Notes: a model not told the origin generated them from the letters alone. A stretch of DNA of 64,000 nt from Arthrobacter sp. MYb23 (GCF_002979775.1 NZ_PCPR01000008.1:105206-169205); one strand, 5' to 3'; positions 19,256 to 27,748 are shown, counted from the first letter of the stretch. Made by a program: numbers and translations.

Positions 19256-19417
19256 ATGAATCCACTCAACAACCCGATCCTGCTCGTAGTCTTCGCGGCA
19301 ATCTTCCTCTACGTCCTCTATGGCGTCATTGTCGCCGCCGTTCGCGACGGCATCCTCCAAGCCGACAAACAGCGTGAGAAGGCACTAACCGAGCTCAATG
19401 ATGGCGAACGGAGATGA
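19256..19417 (+). CDS. single-pass membrane micro-protein
   Basis: 53 aa. One N-terminal helix (about 8-28, ILLVVFAAIFLYVLYGVIVAA) with a charged cytoplasmic tail rich in Lys, Glu and Arg. The ATG is two bases after the stop of the preceding gene; both are probably expressed together. No family recognised; a membrane anchor role for its neighbour is only a guess. Confidence 0.6.
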   Translation: MNPLNNPILLVVFAAIFLYVLYGVIVAAVRDGILQADKQREKALTELNDGERR

Positions 19418-19544
19418 GCGCCCGAGCATTGTGCGTCGAGATCCTAACTCTCATTGGGATGCTTCACTCCGGCAGCTGGCTCCCCGGCGGCGAACATACC
19501 TCCGGAACGTGCCGGTAGGGAATCACTGACAGGAGTGTGAAGCG

Positions 19545-19559
19545 TCCGGTGAAGGATCC
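19545..19559 (+). repeat. island repeat copy 4 (consensus copy)
   Basis: TCCGGTGAAGGATCC, preceded by AGCG and followed by ACTTTCGCTC. It ends the three-gene segment starting with the SUFU gene and lies 20 bp past the stop of the following minus-strand gene. Confidence 0.7.
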
Positions 19560-19578
19560 ACTTTCGCTCGTGGGCAGG

Positions 19579-20034
19579 CTATGAAGGATTCTCAGGCCAC
19601 CATGACTTGGTTCTACTCCTACTCCGCCGGAGTCTACGGACGCCATGCCTGCTCGCCTGGCTGGCCCAAGGCGCCTCTTCGATAGCAATCATGACGTTGT
19701 CGTCGACGTCGCTGGCGGGAAGTGAAGCCAGCCAGGGCACGGAAAGGGAAGTCCAATAGTCCATCTGAGTCGCCACTGCTGTCGCCGGAATAGTTGCCAG
19801 CGGAACTGTTGAGAGCAGTGTCCCAGGCACCATGGACAGCTCAAGCTCGCGCGCCTCAAGTTCTGCTCGGACTTCCTCGTAAGGACGTTCCAGACACGGA
19901 AGTAGCCCAATCGGGTTCTCCAGATCGAGCTGCCTTTTAGGCCGCGTCTCATCACCTATGAAGAGGACGTCTCCAACGAGACCTAGCCATGAGTGTTGCC
20001 CAAGCCTAAGTATCCGGGTCCACGATGGGTGCAT
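19579..20034 (-). CDS. hypothetical protein
   Basis: 151 aa, soluble. The middle (LDLENPIGLLPCLERPYEEVRAELEARELELSMVP) looks like genuine protein with amphipathic helices; the last 20 residues are very Arg/Ser-rich and may reflect a frameshifted or extended end. Start ATG 20034 has no clear ribosome-binding site. Bracketed by island repeats 4 and 5, and on the opposite strand to most island genes. No family recognised; a decaying gene is possible. Confidence 0.45.
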   Translation of the reverse strand: MHPSWTRILRLGQHSWLGLVGDVLFIGDETRPKRQLDLENPIGLLPCLERPYEEVRAELEARELELSMVPGTLLSTVPLATIPATAVATQMDYWTSLSVPWLASLPASDVDDNVMIAIEEAPWASQASRHGVRRLRRSRSRTKSWWPENPS

Positions 20035-20107
20035 TAGACCAGTGTGAAATACGGAAGACGGGACTGCAAAGTCGAAACTAGGCTATCGCAGGTGGGGCGG
20101 AGCGCCG

Positions 20108-20122
20108 TCCGGTAAAGGATCC
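20108..20122 (+). repeat. island repeat copy 5
   Basis: TCCGGTAAAGGATCC, one difference from consensus, 74 bp upstream of the preceding minus-strand gene's start. Same orientation as copies 1-4. Confidence 0.65.
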
Positions 20123-20205
20123 CCTTACAGGCCAACAGAAGCGTGTCCTGATTAAGCGGAGTGTCAACTGGGTGCGTAAGCGCTAGCGCCTAACGATGAT
20201 CGTTG

Positions 20206-20220
20206 TCGGGTGAAGGTTCG
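20206..20220 (+). repeat. island repeat copy 6 (diverged)
   Basis: TCGGGTGAAGGTTCG shares GGTGAAGG with the consensus and is followed by TTCTTGC, like CTTTCGC after copies 2 and 4. It lies 98 bp after copy 5 with nothing coded between, as an empty or deleted unit would. Confidence 0.45.
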
Positions 20221-20296
20221 TTCTTGCTGGCCCTTCAACATCTTGAACTCTGGGCGAATCCGCTACCGCGACTACTTCAGTTCAGTGTCAGCCGCT

Positions 20297-21031
20297 TTAG
20301 TCCCTCGGGCGCATCAGCGGCGGGTTCAGGACCGCGCGGGTGGGCTGGCCCGGCGTCGGGCGCGCCTCGGGGGCGAGTCTGAATAGCGCAGCCGGCCGCC
20401 CGGCGTCGCCCGCTGTCATCCGCCCTGTGTCTTCCAGGAAGCCGGGTGTTCCGGTGGCTTTTCTGTGAAAGTTCCGCGGGTCGAGGCGCGTCCCCCACAC
20501 CGCTTCGTACACGGCGCGGAGCTGGGCGATGGTGAATTCCTCGTCGCAGAACGCGGCACCCAAGGGTGAGTATTCGAGCTTGGACTTTGCCCGCTCCAAG
20601 GCGTCGTCAAGGATCCGTGCGTGATCGAAGGCGAGCTCAAGCTTCCCTTCAAGGATGTCCCGGACCGGATACCAGGCGGCGTGTTCAGCGTCGCTTCCCG
20701 CCGACAACACCGGAAAGTCCGGCGCCATGAGCAGGTGCGCCACAGTGAGAACGTCACCGCGGGGGTCGCGCCCCTTCGGACCGTAACTACCCAACTGTTC
20801 CAGATGCCCTGGAAGATGTTCGACGCCGGTTTCCTCCGCGAGCTCCCGGCCAGCCGCCTCAAGCAGATCCTCGCCCGCCAGAACGAAACCGCCGGGGAGC
20901 GCGGGCTTGCCCTTGAAGGGTTCGATGAGGCGCGTGATGAGAAGGACGTTCAGCTGAGCTTCGCGCACAGTCAGGGCGACGACGTCGACCGTCACCGGGA
21001 AGCGCTCGGGCGCTGGATGGGATGCAGGCAT
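20297..21031 (-). CDS. NrtR-type Nudix transcriptional regulator
   Basis: 244 aa. A Nudix-fold domain (about 10-150) carries the Nudix box GGFVLAGEDLLEAAGRELAEETGV, and a C-terminal winged helix (about 155-230) has FTIAQLRAVYEAVWGTRLDPRNFHRKA. This is the NrtR layout; NrtR proteins bind ADP-ribose-type ligands in the Nudix pocket and repress NAD-related genes. It is divergent from an SPFH / NAD-kinase-like pair, and two matching inverted repeats lie between the start codons, so it should repress that operon and itself. An NAD-linked ligand is inferred. Confidence 0.85.
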   Translation of the reverse strand: MPASHPAPERFPVTVDVVALTVREAQLNVLLITRLIEPFKGKPALPGGFVLAGEDLLEAAGRELAEETGVEHLPGHLEQLGSYGPKGRDPRGDVLTVAHLLMAPDFPVLSAGSDAEHAAWYPVRDILEGKLELAFDHARILDDALERAKSKLEYSPLGAAFCDEEFTIAQLRAVYEAVWGTRLDPRNFHRKATGTPGFLEDTGRMTAGDAGRPAALFRLAPEARPTPGQPTRAVLNPPLMRPRD

Positions 21032-21048
21032 GCATCAATCCTAGATAG

Positions 21049-21069
21049 TTATCGTCATGTTGACAATAA
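21049..21069. promoter_or_regulatory. putative NrtR operator 1
   Basis: Imperfect palindrome TTATCGTCA, 3 bp spacer region around TGT, then TGACAATAA, 18 bp before the regulator gene. Its right half contains the TTGACA -35 hexamer of the SPFH operon promoter, so binding should block transcription. Confidence 0.6.
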
Positions 21070-21089
21070 AGCTTGGTAGCTCCTATTGT
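21060..21089 (+). promoter_or_regulatory. promoter of the SPFH / NAD-kinase-like operon
   Basis: TTGACA at 21060-21065 and TATTGT at 21084-21089, spacer 18 bp, lies between and overlapping the two operator boxes, 47 bp before the SPFH start codon. This is one of the best sigma-70-like promoters in the window. Confidence 0.6.
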
Positions 21090-21093
21090 TTAA

Positions 21094-21114
21094 TTATCGT
21101 CAGCTTGACGAGAA
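21094..21114. promoter_or_regulatory. putative NrtR operator 2
   Basis: TTATCGTCA then GC then TTGACGAGAA, matching box 1 at 16 of 21 positions and centred 45 bp from it. It lies just downstream of the -10 element of the SPFH promoter, covering the expected transcription start. Confidence 0.6.
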
Positions 21115-21136
21115 CAAGACGAAAGAGGCGAACATC

Positions 21137-22156
21137 ATGGCAATCATCAAGCGCTACCCCTGGATCAGCCACTTCCTTGGCAGCCCCACCGGTTACGTCG
21201 TCCACCTACAGAAGGGGACGGTCAGGCACCAGGGCGTGGGTCAGGCATTCTTCTTCCGCCCCGCGAACTCCGTTTTGAGTGAGGTACCCGTGGACGATCA
21301 GGAACTGCCCACCCTCTTCCACGCCATCACCCGCGACCACCAGGATGTGAGCGTTCAGGCCAACGTCACCTACCGCTTCATCGATCCTGTGGCCGTTTCC
21401 ACCCGCCTCGACTTCGGACTCCAGACCGCTGGCAAAGCACCCGCGACCGGACGCGAGCAGGTGTCCACCATCATCGGCCAGCTGTGCCAGAGCCACGCGA
21501 TCGATCAGATCGCCACCACCACACTGGCCGAAGCGCTGGAACGCGGAGTCAGCCAGCTCCGCTTGGTCCTCACGGAGGCACTGCGGGCAGATGCACGGCT
21601 GCAGTCCACCGGCATCGAAATCCTCGGCGTGCAGGTATTGGCCATCCGGCCCGAAGCCGACGTCGAACGCGCACTGCAGACTCCGGTGCGTGAACAGCTC
21701 CAAGCCGAAGCGGACCGGGCCGTGTACGAGAGGCGGGCGGTCGCCGTCGAACGTGAACGCACTATCTCCGAGAATGAGATGGCGAGCCAGATCGAACTCG
21801 CCGTCCGGCGGGAGAACCTCGTGGCCCAGGAGGGCGCGAACGCCCGCCGCGCTGCCGAAGAGAAAGCTGCCGCCGGTCTGATTGAGGCACAGGGTTCAGC
21901 TGAACGAAAAGGTATTGGCGCCGAGGCTGAAGCGCACCAGATTAGGTTGGTGGGCGAAGCAGCCGCGGCCCGTGAGGCAGCCACCATGGAGGTCTACCGC
22001 GGCATGGAACAGGCCACGCTCCTCGCCCTGGCATTCAAGGATGCGGCCGGCAGCCTGCCGAACATCGGGAACCTCACCATCACCCCGGACCTGCTCAGCG
22101 GAGCACTTGCCGGACTGTTCAAGGAACCCGCCGCTACTGTAGAAGCCACCAAGTAA
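21137..22156 (+). CDS. SPFH/Band 7 domain protein
   Basis: 339 aa. An SPFH domain (about 15-190) is followed by a long charged coiled coil (about 190-290, rich in Glu, Ala and Arg) and a C-terminal hydrophobic-leaning tail. No clear transmembrane helix at the N-terminus, so membrane association would be peripheral or through oligomers, unlike flotillin proper. ATG 21137 follows GAAAGAGG. Ten bases separate it from the NAD-kinase-like gene; the pair is a two-gene operon under the Nudix repressor. SPFH proteins form large ring scaffolds; what this one organises is unknown. Confidence 0.88.
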   Translation: MAIIKRYPWISHFLGSPTGYVVHLQKGTVRHQGVGQAFFFRPANSVLSEVPVDDQELPTLFHAITRDHQDVSVQANVTYRFIDPVAVSTRLDFGLQTAGKAPATGREQVSTIIGQLCQSHAIDQIATTTLAEALERGVSQLRLVLTEALRADARLQSTGIEILGVQVLAIRPEADVERALQTPVREQLQAEADRAVYERRAVAVERERTISENEMASQIELAVRRENLVAQEGANARRAAEEKAAAGLIEAQGSAERKGIGAEAEAHQIRLVGEAAAAREAATMEVYRGMEQATLLALAFKDAAGSLPNIGNLTITPDLLSGALAGLFKEPAATVEATK

Positions 22157-22166
22157 AGGACCCGTC

Positions 22167-23069
22167 ATGGCAACCCCGCGCATCGTCATCGTCCACCGGC
22201 GAACCGAACTTCAGGAACTCCTGGACCGGCATGCCACCCGGGGCCAGGCCGAGTTCTTCCTCCGCACCCGTGGCCGCAGCATCCAGGACGTACAGGACCG
22301 GCACGATCAGCTCACCTCCGCACTCGCAACCATCAGGGCGGCAGTACCCTCCGATTGGCGCCAGGCAGAAGTGGAACGCGCGGACCTGAGCCGCTTCCTG
22401 CTCACCGCCGAGGACATCATCGCTGTAGTGGGGCAGGACGGACTCGTGGCGAACGTTGCCAAGTACCTGAACGGCCAGCCGGTGATCGGCATCGATCCTG
22501 AGCCAGGCGCAAACCCGGGCGTACTGGTCCGGCACACGCCGGCCCGCGCTGCAGCATTGCTTGGCGCCGCTGACGTTGGGCGGCTGCACTGCCAAAATCT
22601 CACCACCGTGACGGCAACGCTCGACGACGGTCAGCAGCTTTCGGCGCTCAACGAAGTCTTCGTCGGCCACGCTTCGCACCAGTCGGCAAAGTACACCCTG
22701 ACGGCGCCCAGTTTCACCCAGCCCGGCGGGCAAACCGAGCGGCAGTCGTCGTCGGGCCTCATCGTTTCCACGGGAACCGGCGCCACCGGCTGGTGCGCTT
22801 CGATCGCCCTGGAACGCGGCGGCCGTGCACTGCCTGCCCCGAGCGATCCGCGGCTCGCCTGGTTCGTCCGCGAAGCATGGCCTTCACCCGTCACCGGCGC
22901 GTCCTTGACCGAAGGCGTCCTGGAAGCAGGCGAAGTCCTTCGGATTACCGTGGCCTCCGATCAGCTGGTGGTCTTCGGCGATGGCATGGAAGATGACCGG
23001 CTGACGGCGTCGTGGGGGCAAGAGATCACGGTGCAGTTGGGGCAGAGGCCGCTGCGATTGGTTGTTTGA
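22167..23069 (+). CDS. NAD(+) kinase-like protein
   Basis: 300 aa with the NAD-kinase/diacylglycerol-kinase fold: VVGQDGLVANVAKYL in the GGDGT position, ALNEVFVGH in the NE position, and STGTGATGW in the TGSTAY position. The first motif reads GQDG rather than GGDG, and the enzyme is distant from the housekeeping NadK, so phosphorylation of NAD itself is not certain. ATG 22167 has AAAGGA at good spacing. Operon with the SPFH gene, divergent from an NAD-sensing-type Nudix repressor, which supports a role in pyridine nucleotide balance. Confidence 0.78.
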   Translation: MATPRIVIVHRRTELQELLDRHATRGQAEFFLRTRGRSIQDVQDRHDQLTSALATIRAAVPSDWRQAEVERADLSRFLLTAEDIIAVVGQDGLVANVAKYLNGQPVIGIDPEPGANPGVLVRHTPARAAALLGAADVGRLHCQNLTTVTATLDDGQQLSALNEVFVGHASHQSAKYTLTAPSFTQPGGQTERQSSSGLIVSTGTGATGWCASIALERGGRALPAPSDPRLAWFVREAWPSPVTGASLTEGVLEAGEVLRITVASDQLVVFGDGMEDDRLTASWGQEITVQLGQRPLRLVV

Positions 23070-23160
23070 AACCTGAGATTAATCCATTCGGTGTAGTATG
23101 AGTGGCTTGCCCGCCTAAATTAGGCTCCGGCACTCCGTTCAGACTCATACGAGGAGCCTC

Positions 23161-24114
23161 GTGAGCCACCCTGAGAACACTGCCCAGACTTCCGCCCCGG
23201 CCCCGAACCCTTCTGGAAAGCCCGGCCGAGACGCTCTATGGGGATGGTTGGCGGGACTTCTTGCCGGCATTCTTGGTCTGGCCCCATGGTGGATCACGGG
23301 CGGCACACTGCCTCTCCAAAACTTGTGGGCTACACAAGTGATGCCAGCTCAGATGCCTCCGGCTCTTCTGCCCCTGAGTCAGTATGAAGCGACAACCATT
23401 GTCGCGCTTCTGACAGTTGGCGGAGCATTGGCCGGGCTTGCTGTTCGCATCTGGTCACCCGCCCGCCGTCGACTCGTTATGTGGTGCGCGGCTGCCGGTG
23501 TTTTCGCAGTGCACTTCACGGCCACCGTCCAATCATTTTCTGTACTCCACGAGGGCCTCGCTCCAGGCACCTTGTCCGACCTCTACTTCTTCGGTCTCAT
23601 GGCGGGCGTCATCGGTTCCGTGATCGCGGCATTTGTTGCCATGCTGCTCATCGCTTCACCTTCCCCTGTCAAAGCCACCATCGGATTCGGGCTCATGGCT
23701 GTTCCCTTCACTTCCTGGGCGGTGGTGTGGGTAGTGAGCGTGGTGGGATTTCTCAATGTACCCACTGCCGTGCCGACCATAGCACGATGGGTCCCCGCCG
23801 TCCTGGTGGGTTGTACGCTGGCTTGGTGTGGCCTCAGGCCCGCCAAGAGGGCGATTGCCTGGGTGCTCAACCTCGTCTTCCTGTGGCTACTTCCGGCGCT
23901 GTTTACCGCCGTCCAAGCCGTCCTTGGAACCCGGGTGCTGGCAGGGGATGTTCCTGAAATGCTGCTGATGGGCCGGCAAGTTTTGACGGCAGCCCTAGGC
24001 CCCGATGGAGGGGCTTTGCCCACGATATTGCTTGCCCTGGCTATCGGGCTTGTAGGCGTTGGTGTCCACGAGGTCATATCGCGCAGGGGTTCCGGACAGC
24101 GGATTGCTCAGTAG
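23161..24114 (+). CDS. multi-pass membrane protein of unknown function
   Basis: 317 aa. A 25-residue Pro/Ala/Gly-rich cytoplasmic head is followed by about seven hydrophobic helices. No transporter or enzyme signature seen. GTG 23161 is the start, with GAGGAG 5 bp upstream. It lies alone, 91 bp after the NAD-kinase-like gene. The leader holds an inverted repeat, GTATGAGT at 23096-23103 and ACTCATAC at 23143-23150, whose right arm abuts the ribosome-binding site. Confidence 0.7.
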   Translation: MSHPENTAQTSAPAPNPSGKPGRDALWGWLAGLLAGILGLAPWWITGGTLPLQNLWATQVMPAQMPPALLPLSQYEATTIVALLTVGGALAGLAVRIWSPARRRLVMWCAAAGVFAVHFTATVQSFSVLHEGLAPGTLSDLYFFGLMAGVIGSVIAAFVAMLLIASPSPVKATIGFGLMAVPFTSWAVVWVVSVVGFLNVPTAVPTIARWVPAVLVGCTLAWCGLRPAKRAIAWVLNLVFLWLLPALFTAVQAVLGTRVLAGDVPEMLLMGRQVLTAALGPDGGALPTILLALAIGLVGVGVHEVISRRGSGQRIAQ

Positions 24115-24211
24115 CGCCGATGGTGGCCGGTCGCATCCTGCTGCGGGACGCTCCCCTTTTAGGGTGATCGTTAGCCGGCGTTTCTTGCTGTCACTCGATG
24201 CCGCGCGAGCG

Positions 24212-24226
24212 CCCGTTAGGGGATCC
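24212..24226 (+). repeat. possible outlying copy of the island repeat
   Basis: CCCGTTAGGGGATCC resembles the island consensus in its CCGxTxxxGGATCC skeleton and has the same orientation, about 4 kb beyond the main island. It lies in the 216-bp spacer before a micro-protein gene. Confidence 0.35.
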
Positions 24227-24330
24227 CCTGCCGGTCGCTGTGGTCCTCTGCCGAGCGGGTAAGCCGAAGTAGGGAGATGCTCTGTTGCTGGCCGTACGCT
24301 GCAAGATAGAGTGTGCTTTTAGGGGGAATC

Positions 24331-24528
24331 ATGGAGTGGATAATTTTAGGCGTCGGCGCGATGGTCGTCATTATTGGTTCCATTTGGCGGGACATTGCCA
24401 GAAAGTCGGTTCGACCGCCTCTGGGATCCGATCCGGATTCGGAGCGCGAGCTCCGTGATTTTCACCGGGGGCATACCTTGGGCCTTTCGCATTTTGTTGG
24501 GTTGGATAACACCGGTCATCGCCGCTAG
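24331..24528 (+). CDS. single-pass membrane micro-protein
   Basis: 65 aa. One N-terminal helix (about 2-18, EWIILGVGAMVVIIGSI), then a basic and acidic cytoplasmic tail. ATG 24331 follows AGGGGG. No family recognised; codon choice at third positions is less G/C-biased than in neighbouring genes. Possibly part of the same accessory class as the island micro-protein at 19256. Confidence 0.55.
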   Translation: MEWIILGVGAMVVIIGSIWRDIARKSVRPPLGSDPDSERELRDFHRGHTLGLSHFVGLDNTGHRR

Positions 24529-24978
24529 TTCGTCGGGTAGGGAAGGCCGTCGCCTTATCGCAGGGCGCTGGGGAATTTTCGTGCCGTGCAGCCCGAAAAT
24601 ATCCGACTACAACGTCAAAAGAACGTGACCCCTGGCTGTCCCGCTCCCGTTTAGCCCGAGCGAGCTGTCGCAAGCGCCTGGACTCAGTGTCTCGGAAACC
24701 CTAAGGTTTCGTGGCACGCCAGGCCACTGGCCGCCGCGTTGACGATCAAGCCCACGCGTTTACTGCCGGACCCGCAGCAAGCCCGCTCATGCGTGCCCGC
24801 TACTCGGCCCGGAATGAGCCAAAACCGGCCGGTTTCAAAACGTCGGGATCTCCCTGCCCAGCCCGGCGCCGTACCCCTACCCGAAGCGAATAGCAACCAT
24901 TGTTCCCTTGCAGACCCCGCGATAGGGTGACCGGACCGTCCTCCCACATCATCGTCTGGAACAACTCTGGGAGACACC
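24529..24978. other. 450-bp non-coding stretch with a candidate promoter
   Basis: No convincing gene on either strand; the open frames lack ribosome-binding sites and have compositions of shadow frames. At the right end TTGTTC (24900-24905) and TAGGGT (24923-24928), 17 bp apart, could be the promoter of the gamma-glutamyltransferase gene starting 50 bp later. Confidence 0.45.
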
Positions 24979-26814
24979 ATGACACATGTGCGACGTCAAT
25001 TGGCTGCGGTTACGGCAGCCTTGGCACTGACCGCGACGAGCGGCGCGATGGCCAGTCCGGCCTTCGCCGATCCTCGCGAAACAGACAAGACGGCCACGGC
25101 CACCGGCTATGGCGGCGCCGTGAGCACCGTGGATCCCGAAGCTTCCGCCGCCGCTATCGAAGTATTACGGAAGGGTGGCAATGCTGCCGACGCCGCCGTC
25201 GCCGCAGCAGCAACCTTGGGTGTTACGGAGCCCTACAGCGCAGGCATCGGTGGCGGCGGCTACTTCGTGTTCTATGACGCGAAGACCAAGCAAGTGGGGA
25301 CCATCGACGGCCGCGAAACCGCTCCGGCAGGCATGCCGAACGATGCCTTCATCGACCCGGCAACCAAGAAGCCGTATAACTTCACTCCTGAACTCGTGAC
25401 AAGCGGCGTTTCCGTCGGCGTACCCGGCACACCCGCTACATGGGAGCGGGCGCTGGAGCGCTGGGGCACGTTGGATTTGGGCGAGGCGCTGAAGCCCGCC
25501 ATCAAGGTGGCAAACCGCGGTTTTGTTGTGGACGAGACTTTCCGGCAGCAAACGTTAGACAACAAGCTCCGCTTTGACGCATTCACCTCCACCCGGGACC
25601 TGTTCCTCCCCGGCGGCGACGCTCCCGCCGTCGGAAGTGTTTTCAAGAATCACGATCTCGCAGCGACCTACCGGCAACTTGCCAAAGGGGGCACTGGCGC
25701 CTTTTATGGCGGCCCGCTCGCAGAGGAAATCGTCAAAACCGTGCAGGCTCCGCCGAAGACCGCCACAACCGAACTTCCCGTCCCTGTCGGGTTCATGACC
25801 ACCCAGGACTTGGCCAACTACAAGGTCCTGGACCAGGACCCCACTAAGGCTGAGTACCGCGGCTACGAGGTCTTCGGCATGGCTCCTTCCAGCAGCGGCG
25901 GCACCACAGTGGGTGAGTCGCTGAACATCCTGGAGAATTACGACCTCAAAGGTATGACACCTGTTGATGCCTTGCACCATTACATCGAGGCCAGCTCGCT
26001 GGCATTCGCGGATCGTGGTGCCTACGTCGGCGATCCTGCTTTTGTCAATGTCCCCACCGAGACGCTGCTGGATGACGTCTTCGCCAAGGAACGCTCCTGC
26101 GAGATTGATCCGACGGCGGCAGCTCCCAAACCAGTCGCCCCGGGAGACGTGCAAAAGTACGACGGCGCGTGCCCGGCTGCCGTGGCGCCCCTCGCCAATG
26201 AGACGGATACGGAGAACATCTCCACCACCAACCTGACAGTCGCCGACAAGTGGGGCAACGTGGTGGAATACACGCTGACGATCGAGCAGACCGGCGGTTC
26301 GGGAATCGTTGTCCCGGGCCGGGGCTTCCTACTCAACAACGAGCTGACTGACTTCAGCACGGTCTATGACCCCAAGGATCCCAATCGGATTGAACCGAAC
26401 AAACGGCCGCGGTCCTCAATGTCGCCCACCATCATCCTCAAGGACCAGAAGCCGTTCCTGGCACTGGGCTCCCCCGGCGGTTCGACCATCATCACCACGG
26501 TGCTGCAGACCATCCTGAACCGCGTCGACTTGGGGATGACGGTCTCGGAGGCCCTCGCTGCGCCACGTACTTCACCGCGGAACGGTGCCACGGTTAGCTC
26601 CGAACCTGCCTTTATTGAGGCCTATGGTCCTGCCCTGGAGTCATTGGGGCATGATCTAGTTCCGGCTGGCGACGCTTTCACGTCGGCTGCCGAGATTGGG
26701 GCCGCAACCGCCATTGAGTTCAATCCGGACGGATCGTTGACTGCGGCCGCGGAGCCCGAACGCCGCGGCGGAGGTTCGGCGATGGTGGTGAAGCCGGCTA
26801 AACCTCGCAGGTAA
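24979..26814 (+). CDS. ggt: secreted gamma-glutamyltransferase
   Basis: 611 aa. A Sec signal peptide (about 1-31, basic start, hydrophobic core, ASPAFA cleavage) leads into the Ntn-hydrolase proenzyme. Residues ISTTNLTVADKWGNVV match the autoprocessing site; T416 is the candidate new N-terminal nucleophile of the small subunit. The usual H after the Thr pair (TTH) is Asn here. SPGGSTIITTVLQTILN matches the SPGGxxI glutamate-binding block. Such enzymes hydrolyse or transfer gamma-glutamyl groups from glutathione and related compounds outside the membrane. Monocistronic. Confidence 0.9.
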   Translation: MTHVRRQLAAVTAALALTATSGAMASPAFADPRETDKTATATGYGGAVSTVDPEASAAAIEVLRKGGNAADAAVAAAATLGVTEPYSAGIGGGGYFVFYDAKTKQVGTIDGRETAPAGMPNDAFIDPATKKPYNFTPELVTSGVSVGVPGTPATWERALERWGTLDLGEALKPAIKVANRGFVVDETFRQQTLDNKLRFDAFTSTRDLFLPGGDAPAVGSVFKNHDLAATYRQLAKGGTGAFYGGPLAEEIVKTVQAPPKTATTELPVPVGFMTTQDLANYKVLDQDPTKAEYRGYEVFGMAPSSSGGTTVGESLNILENYDLKGMTPVDALHHYIEASSLAFADRGAYVGDPAFVNVPTETLLDDVFAKERSCEIDPTAAAPKPVAPGDVQKYDGACPAAVAPLANETDTENISTTNLTVADKWGNVVEYTLTIEQTGGSGIVVPGRGFLLNNELTDFSTVYDPKDPNRIEPNKRPRSSMSPTIILKDQKPFLALGSPGGSTIITTVLQTILNRVDLGMTVSEALAAPRTSPRNGATVSSEPAFIEAYGPALESLGHDLVPAGDAFTSAAEIGAATAIEFNPDGSLTAAAEPERRGGGSAMVVKPAKPRR

Positions 26815-26838
26815 CGCGTAGGGAACTGGGTGCACTGC

Positions 26839-27024
26839 TTAGGGTTGTCGGTTCTTCCTGACCTCCCGGCCGAACCTCCACAGCGTGAGCAATGATGCGG
26901 CCGCAATGATGATTCCGGACAGAATTGACCACCACGTTTGATCTGAGTCGGAGACGAAAATGGACACAGCATAGGTGCCCAGGACCAATGCCAGAAAGAG
27001 CCAAACCAACGGACTGCGGTTCAT
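26839..27024 (-). CDS. small two-helix membrane protein
   Basis: 61 aa with two helices (about 6-24 and 31-49) and a basic C-tail (RFGREVRKNRQP). ATG 27024 follows AAGGA. It lies 31 bp past the end of the RiPP-cluster exporter permease on the same strand, so it may be the last gene of that operon, for example as a self-protection or exporter accessory peptide. No family recognised. Confidence 0.6.
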   Translation of the reverse strand: MNRSPLVWLFLALVLGTYAVSIFVSDSDQTWWSILSGIIIAAASLLTLWRFGREVRKNRQP

Positions 27025-27055
27025 TGCGAATTCCTTAATTGAAGTAGATGAAATG

Positions 27056-27748
27056 TCATGCCAGATCCCGCTTCAGGAACATCCCGAACGCAACCGCTGT
27101 AACTACTACAAGCCACATACCGGCTCCAGTAAAAGAACCTGAAGCCGGTATGTGGATTGCTACTTGCTCAGCCCATTCGGCGGCCAAGACGGGGAAGAGG
27201 TACTGTCCGGCGCGCCCTGACGAATCAGCCAGGAGCTCCGGAAGCACCAGGCTCAGGGGCACCACAAAAAGACTCACCAGGTGGCTGCGTATAAGGGATC
27301 CGATGGCTAAGCCCCATAGCGCTCCCATGGCGGCCGTGCCCGCGAACGCCAGGACTGATTGAACGCTGAATCCCCATGCTCCGGCCAAGATCCCTGCGGA
27401 CGCTCCGAACATCGCGCCCACGGTTGCGCCAACCAGGAGGGCCGACAGAAAAGTGCTGGCCGCCCGGGCAGCGAACGCCGGTCCACGCTGGAACAGCAGT
27501 ACCCTCCGTGTGAAGCACCCCGTCCGATAATCCGAGGTAAAGGAGAAGGACCCCGTCACCGCAGCTGCCGTGAGCATGAGGGACAAACCTGCTTGCCGGA
27601 GAACGCGGTCAATTCCCGGCGGTTCCTGGAGTTCCAGACTCGCCATCCCAAGGAGTACACCCACGAGCCCCAGCACCAGCAGGGCACAAATGGCTGATCC
27701 CAGCCACAACCAAGGCCTTCTGATGTCAGAGAGAAAGGCGGACACCAT
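27056..27748 (-). CDS. ABC-2 type permease subunit (peptide export), second
   Basis: 230 aa, six hydrophobic segments in ABC-2 order, with the SFTSDYRTGCFTRRVLLFQRGPAF loop typical of this family (a coupling region after helix two). It starts one base after the first permease stops. With the ATPase two genes up it should make a 2+2 exporter for the modified peptides. Last clear biosynthetic-cluster gene. Confidence 0.8.
   Translation of the reverse strand: MVSAFLSDIRRPWLWLGSAICALLVLGLVGVLLGMASLELQEPPGIDRVLRQAGLSLMLTAAAVTGSFSFTSDYRTGCFTRRVLLFQRGPAFAARAASTFLSALLVGATVGAMFGASAGILAGAWGFSVQSVLAFAGTAAMGALWGLAIGSLIRSHLVSLFVVPLSLVLPELLADSSGRAGQYLFPVLAAEWAEQVAIHIPASGSFTGAGMWLVVVTAVAFGMFLKRDLA

Noticed and set aside
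15903..20220. CRISPR array
   Set aside because: The repeat is only about 15-28 bp, spacings run from 98 to 1800 bp and contain genes, and no cas gene is present.
24684..24980. 98-codon minus-strand frame before the gamma-glutamyltransferase gene
   Set aside because: No ribosome-binding site, Arg/Gly/Ser-rich shadow composition, and it would cover the likely promoter.
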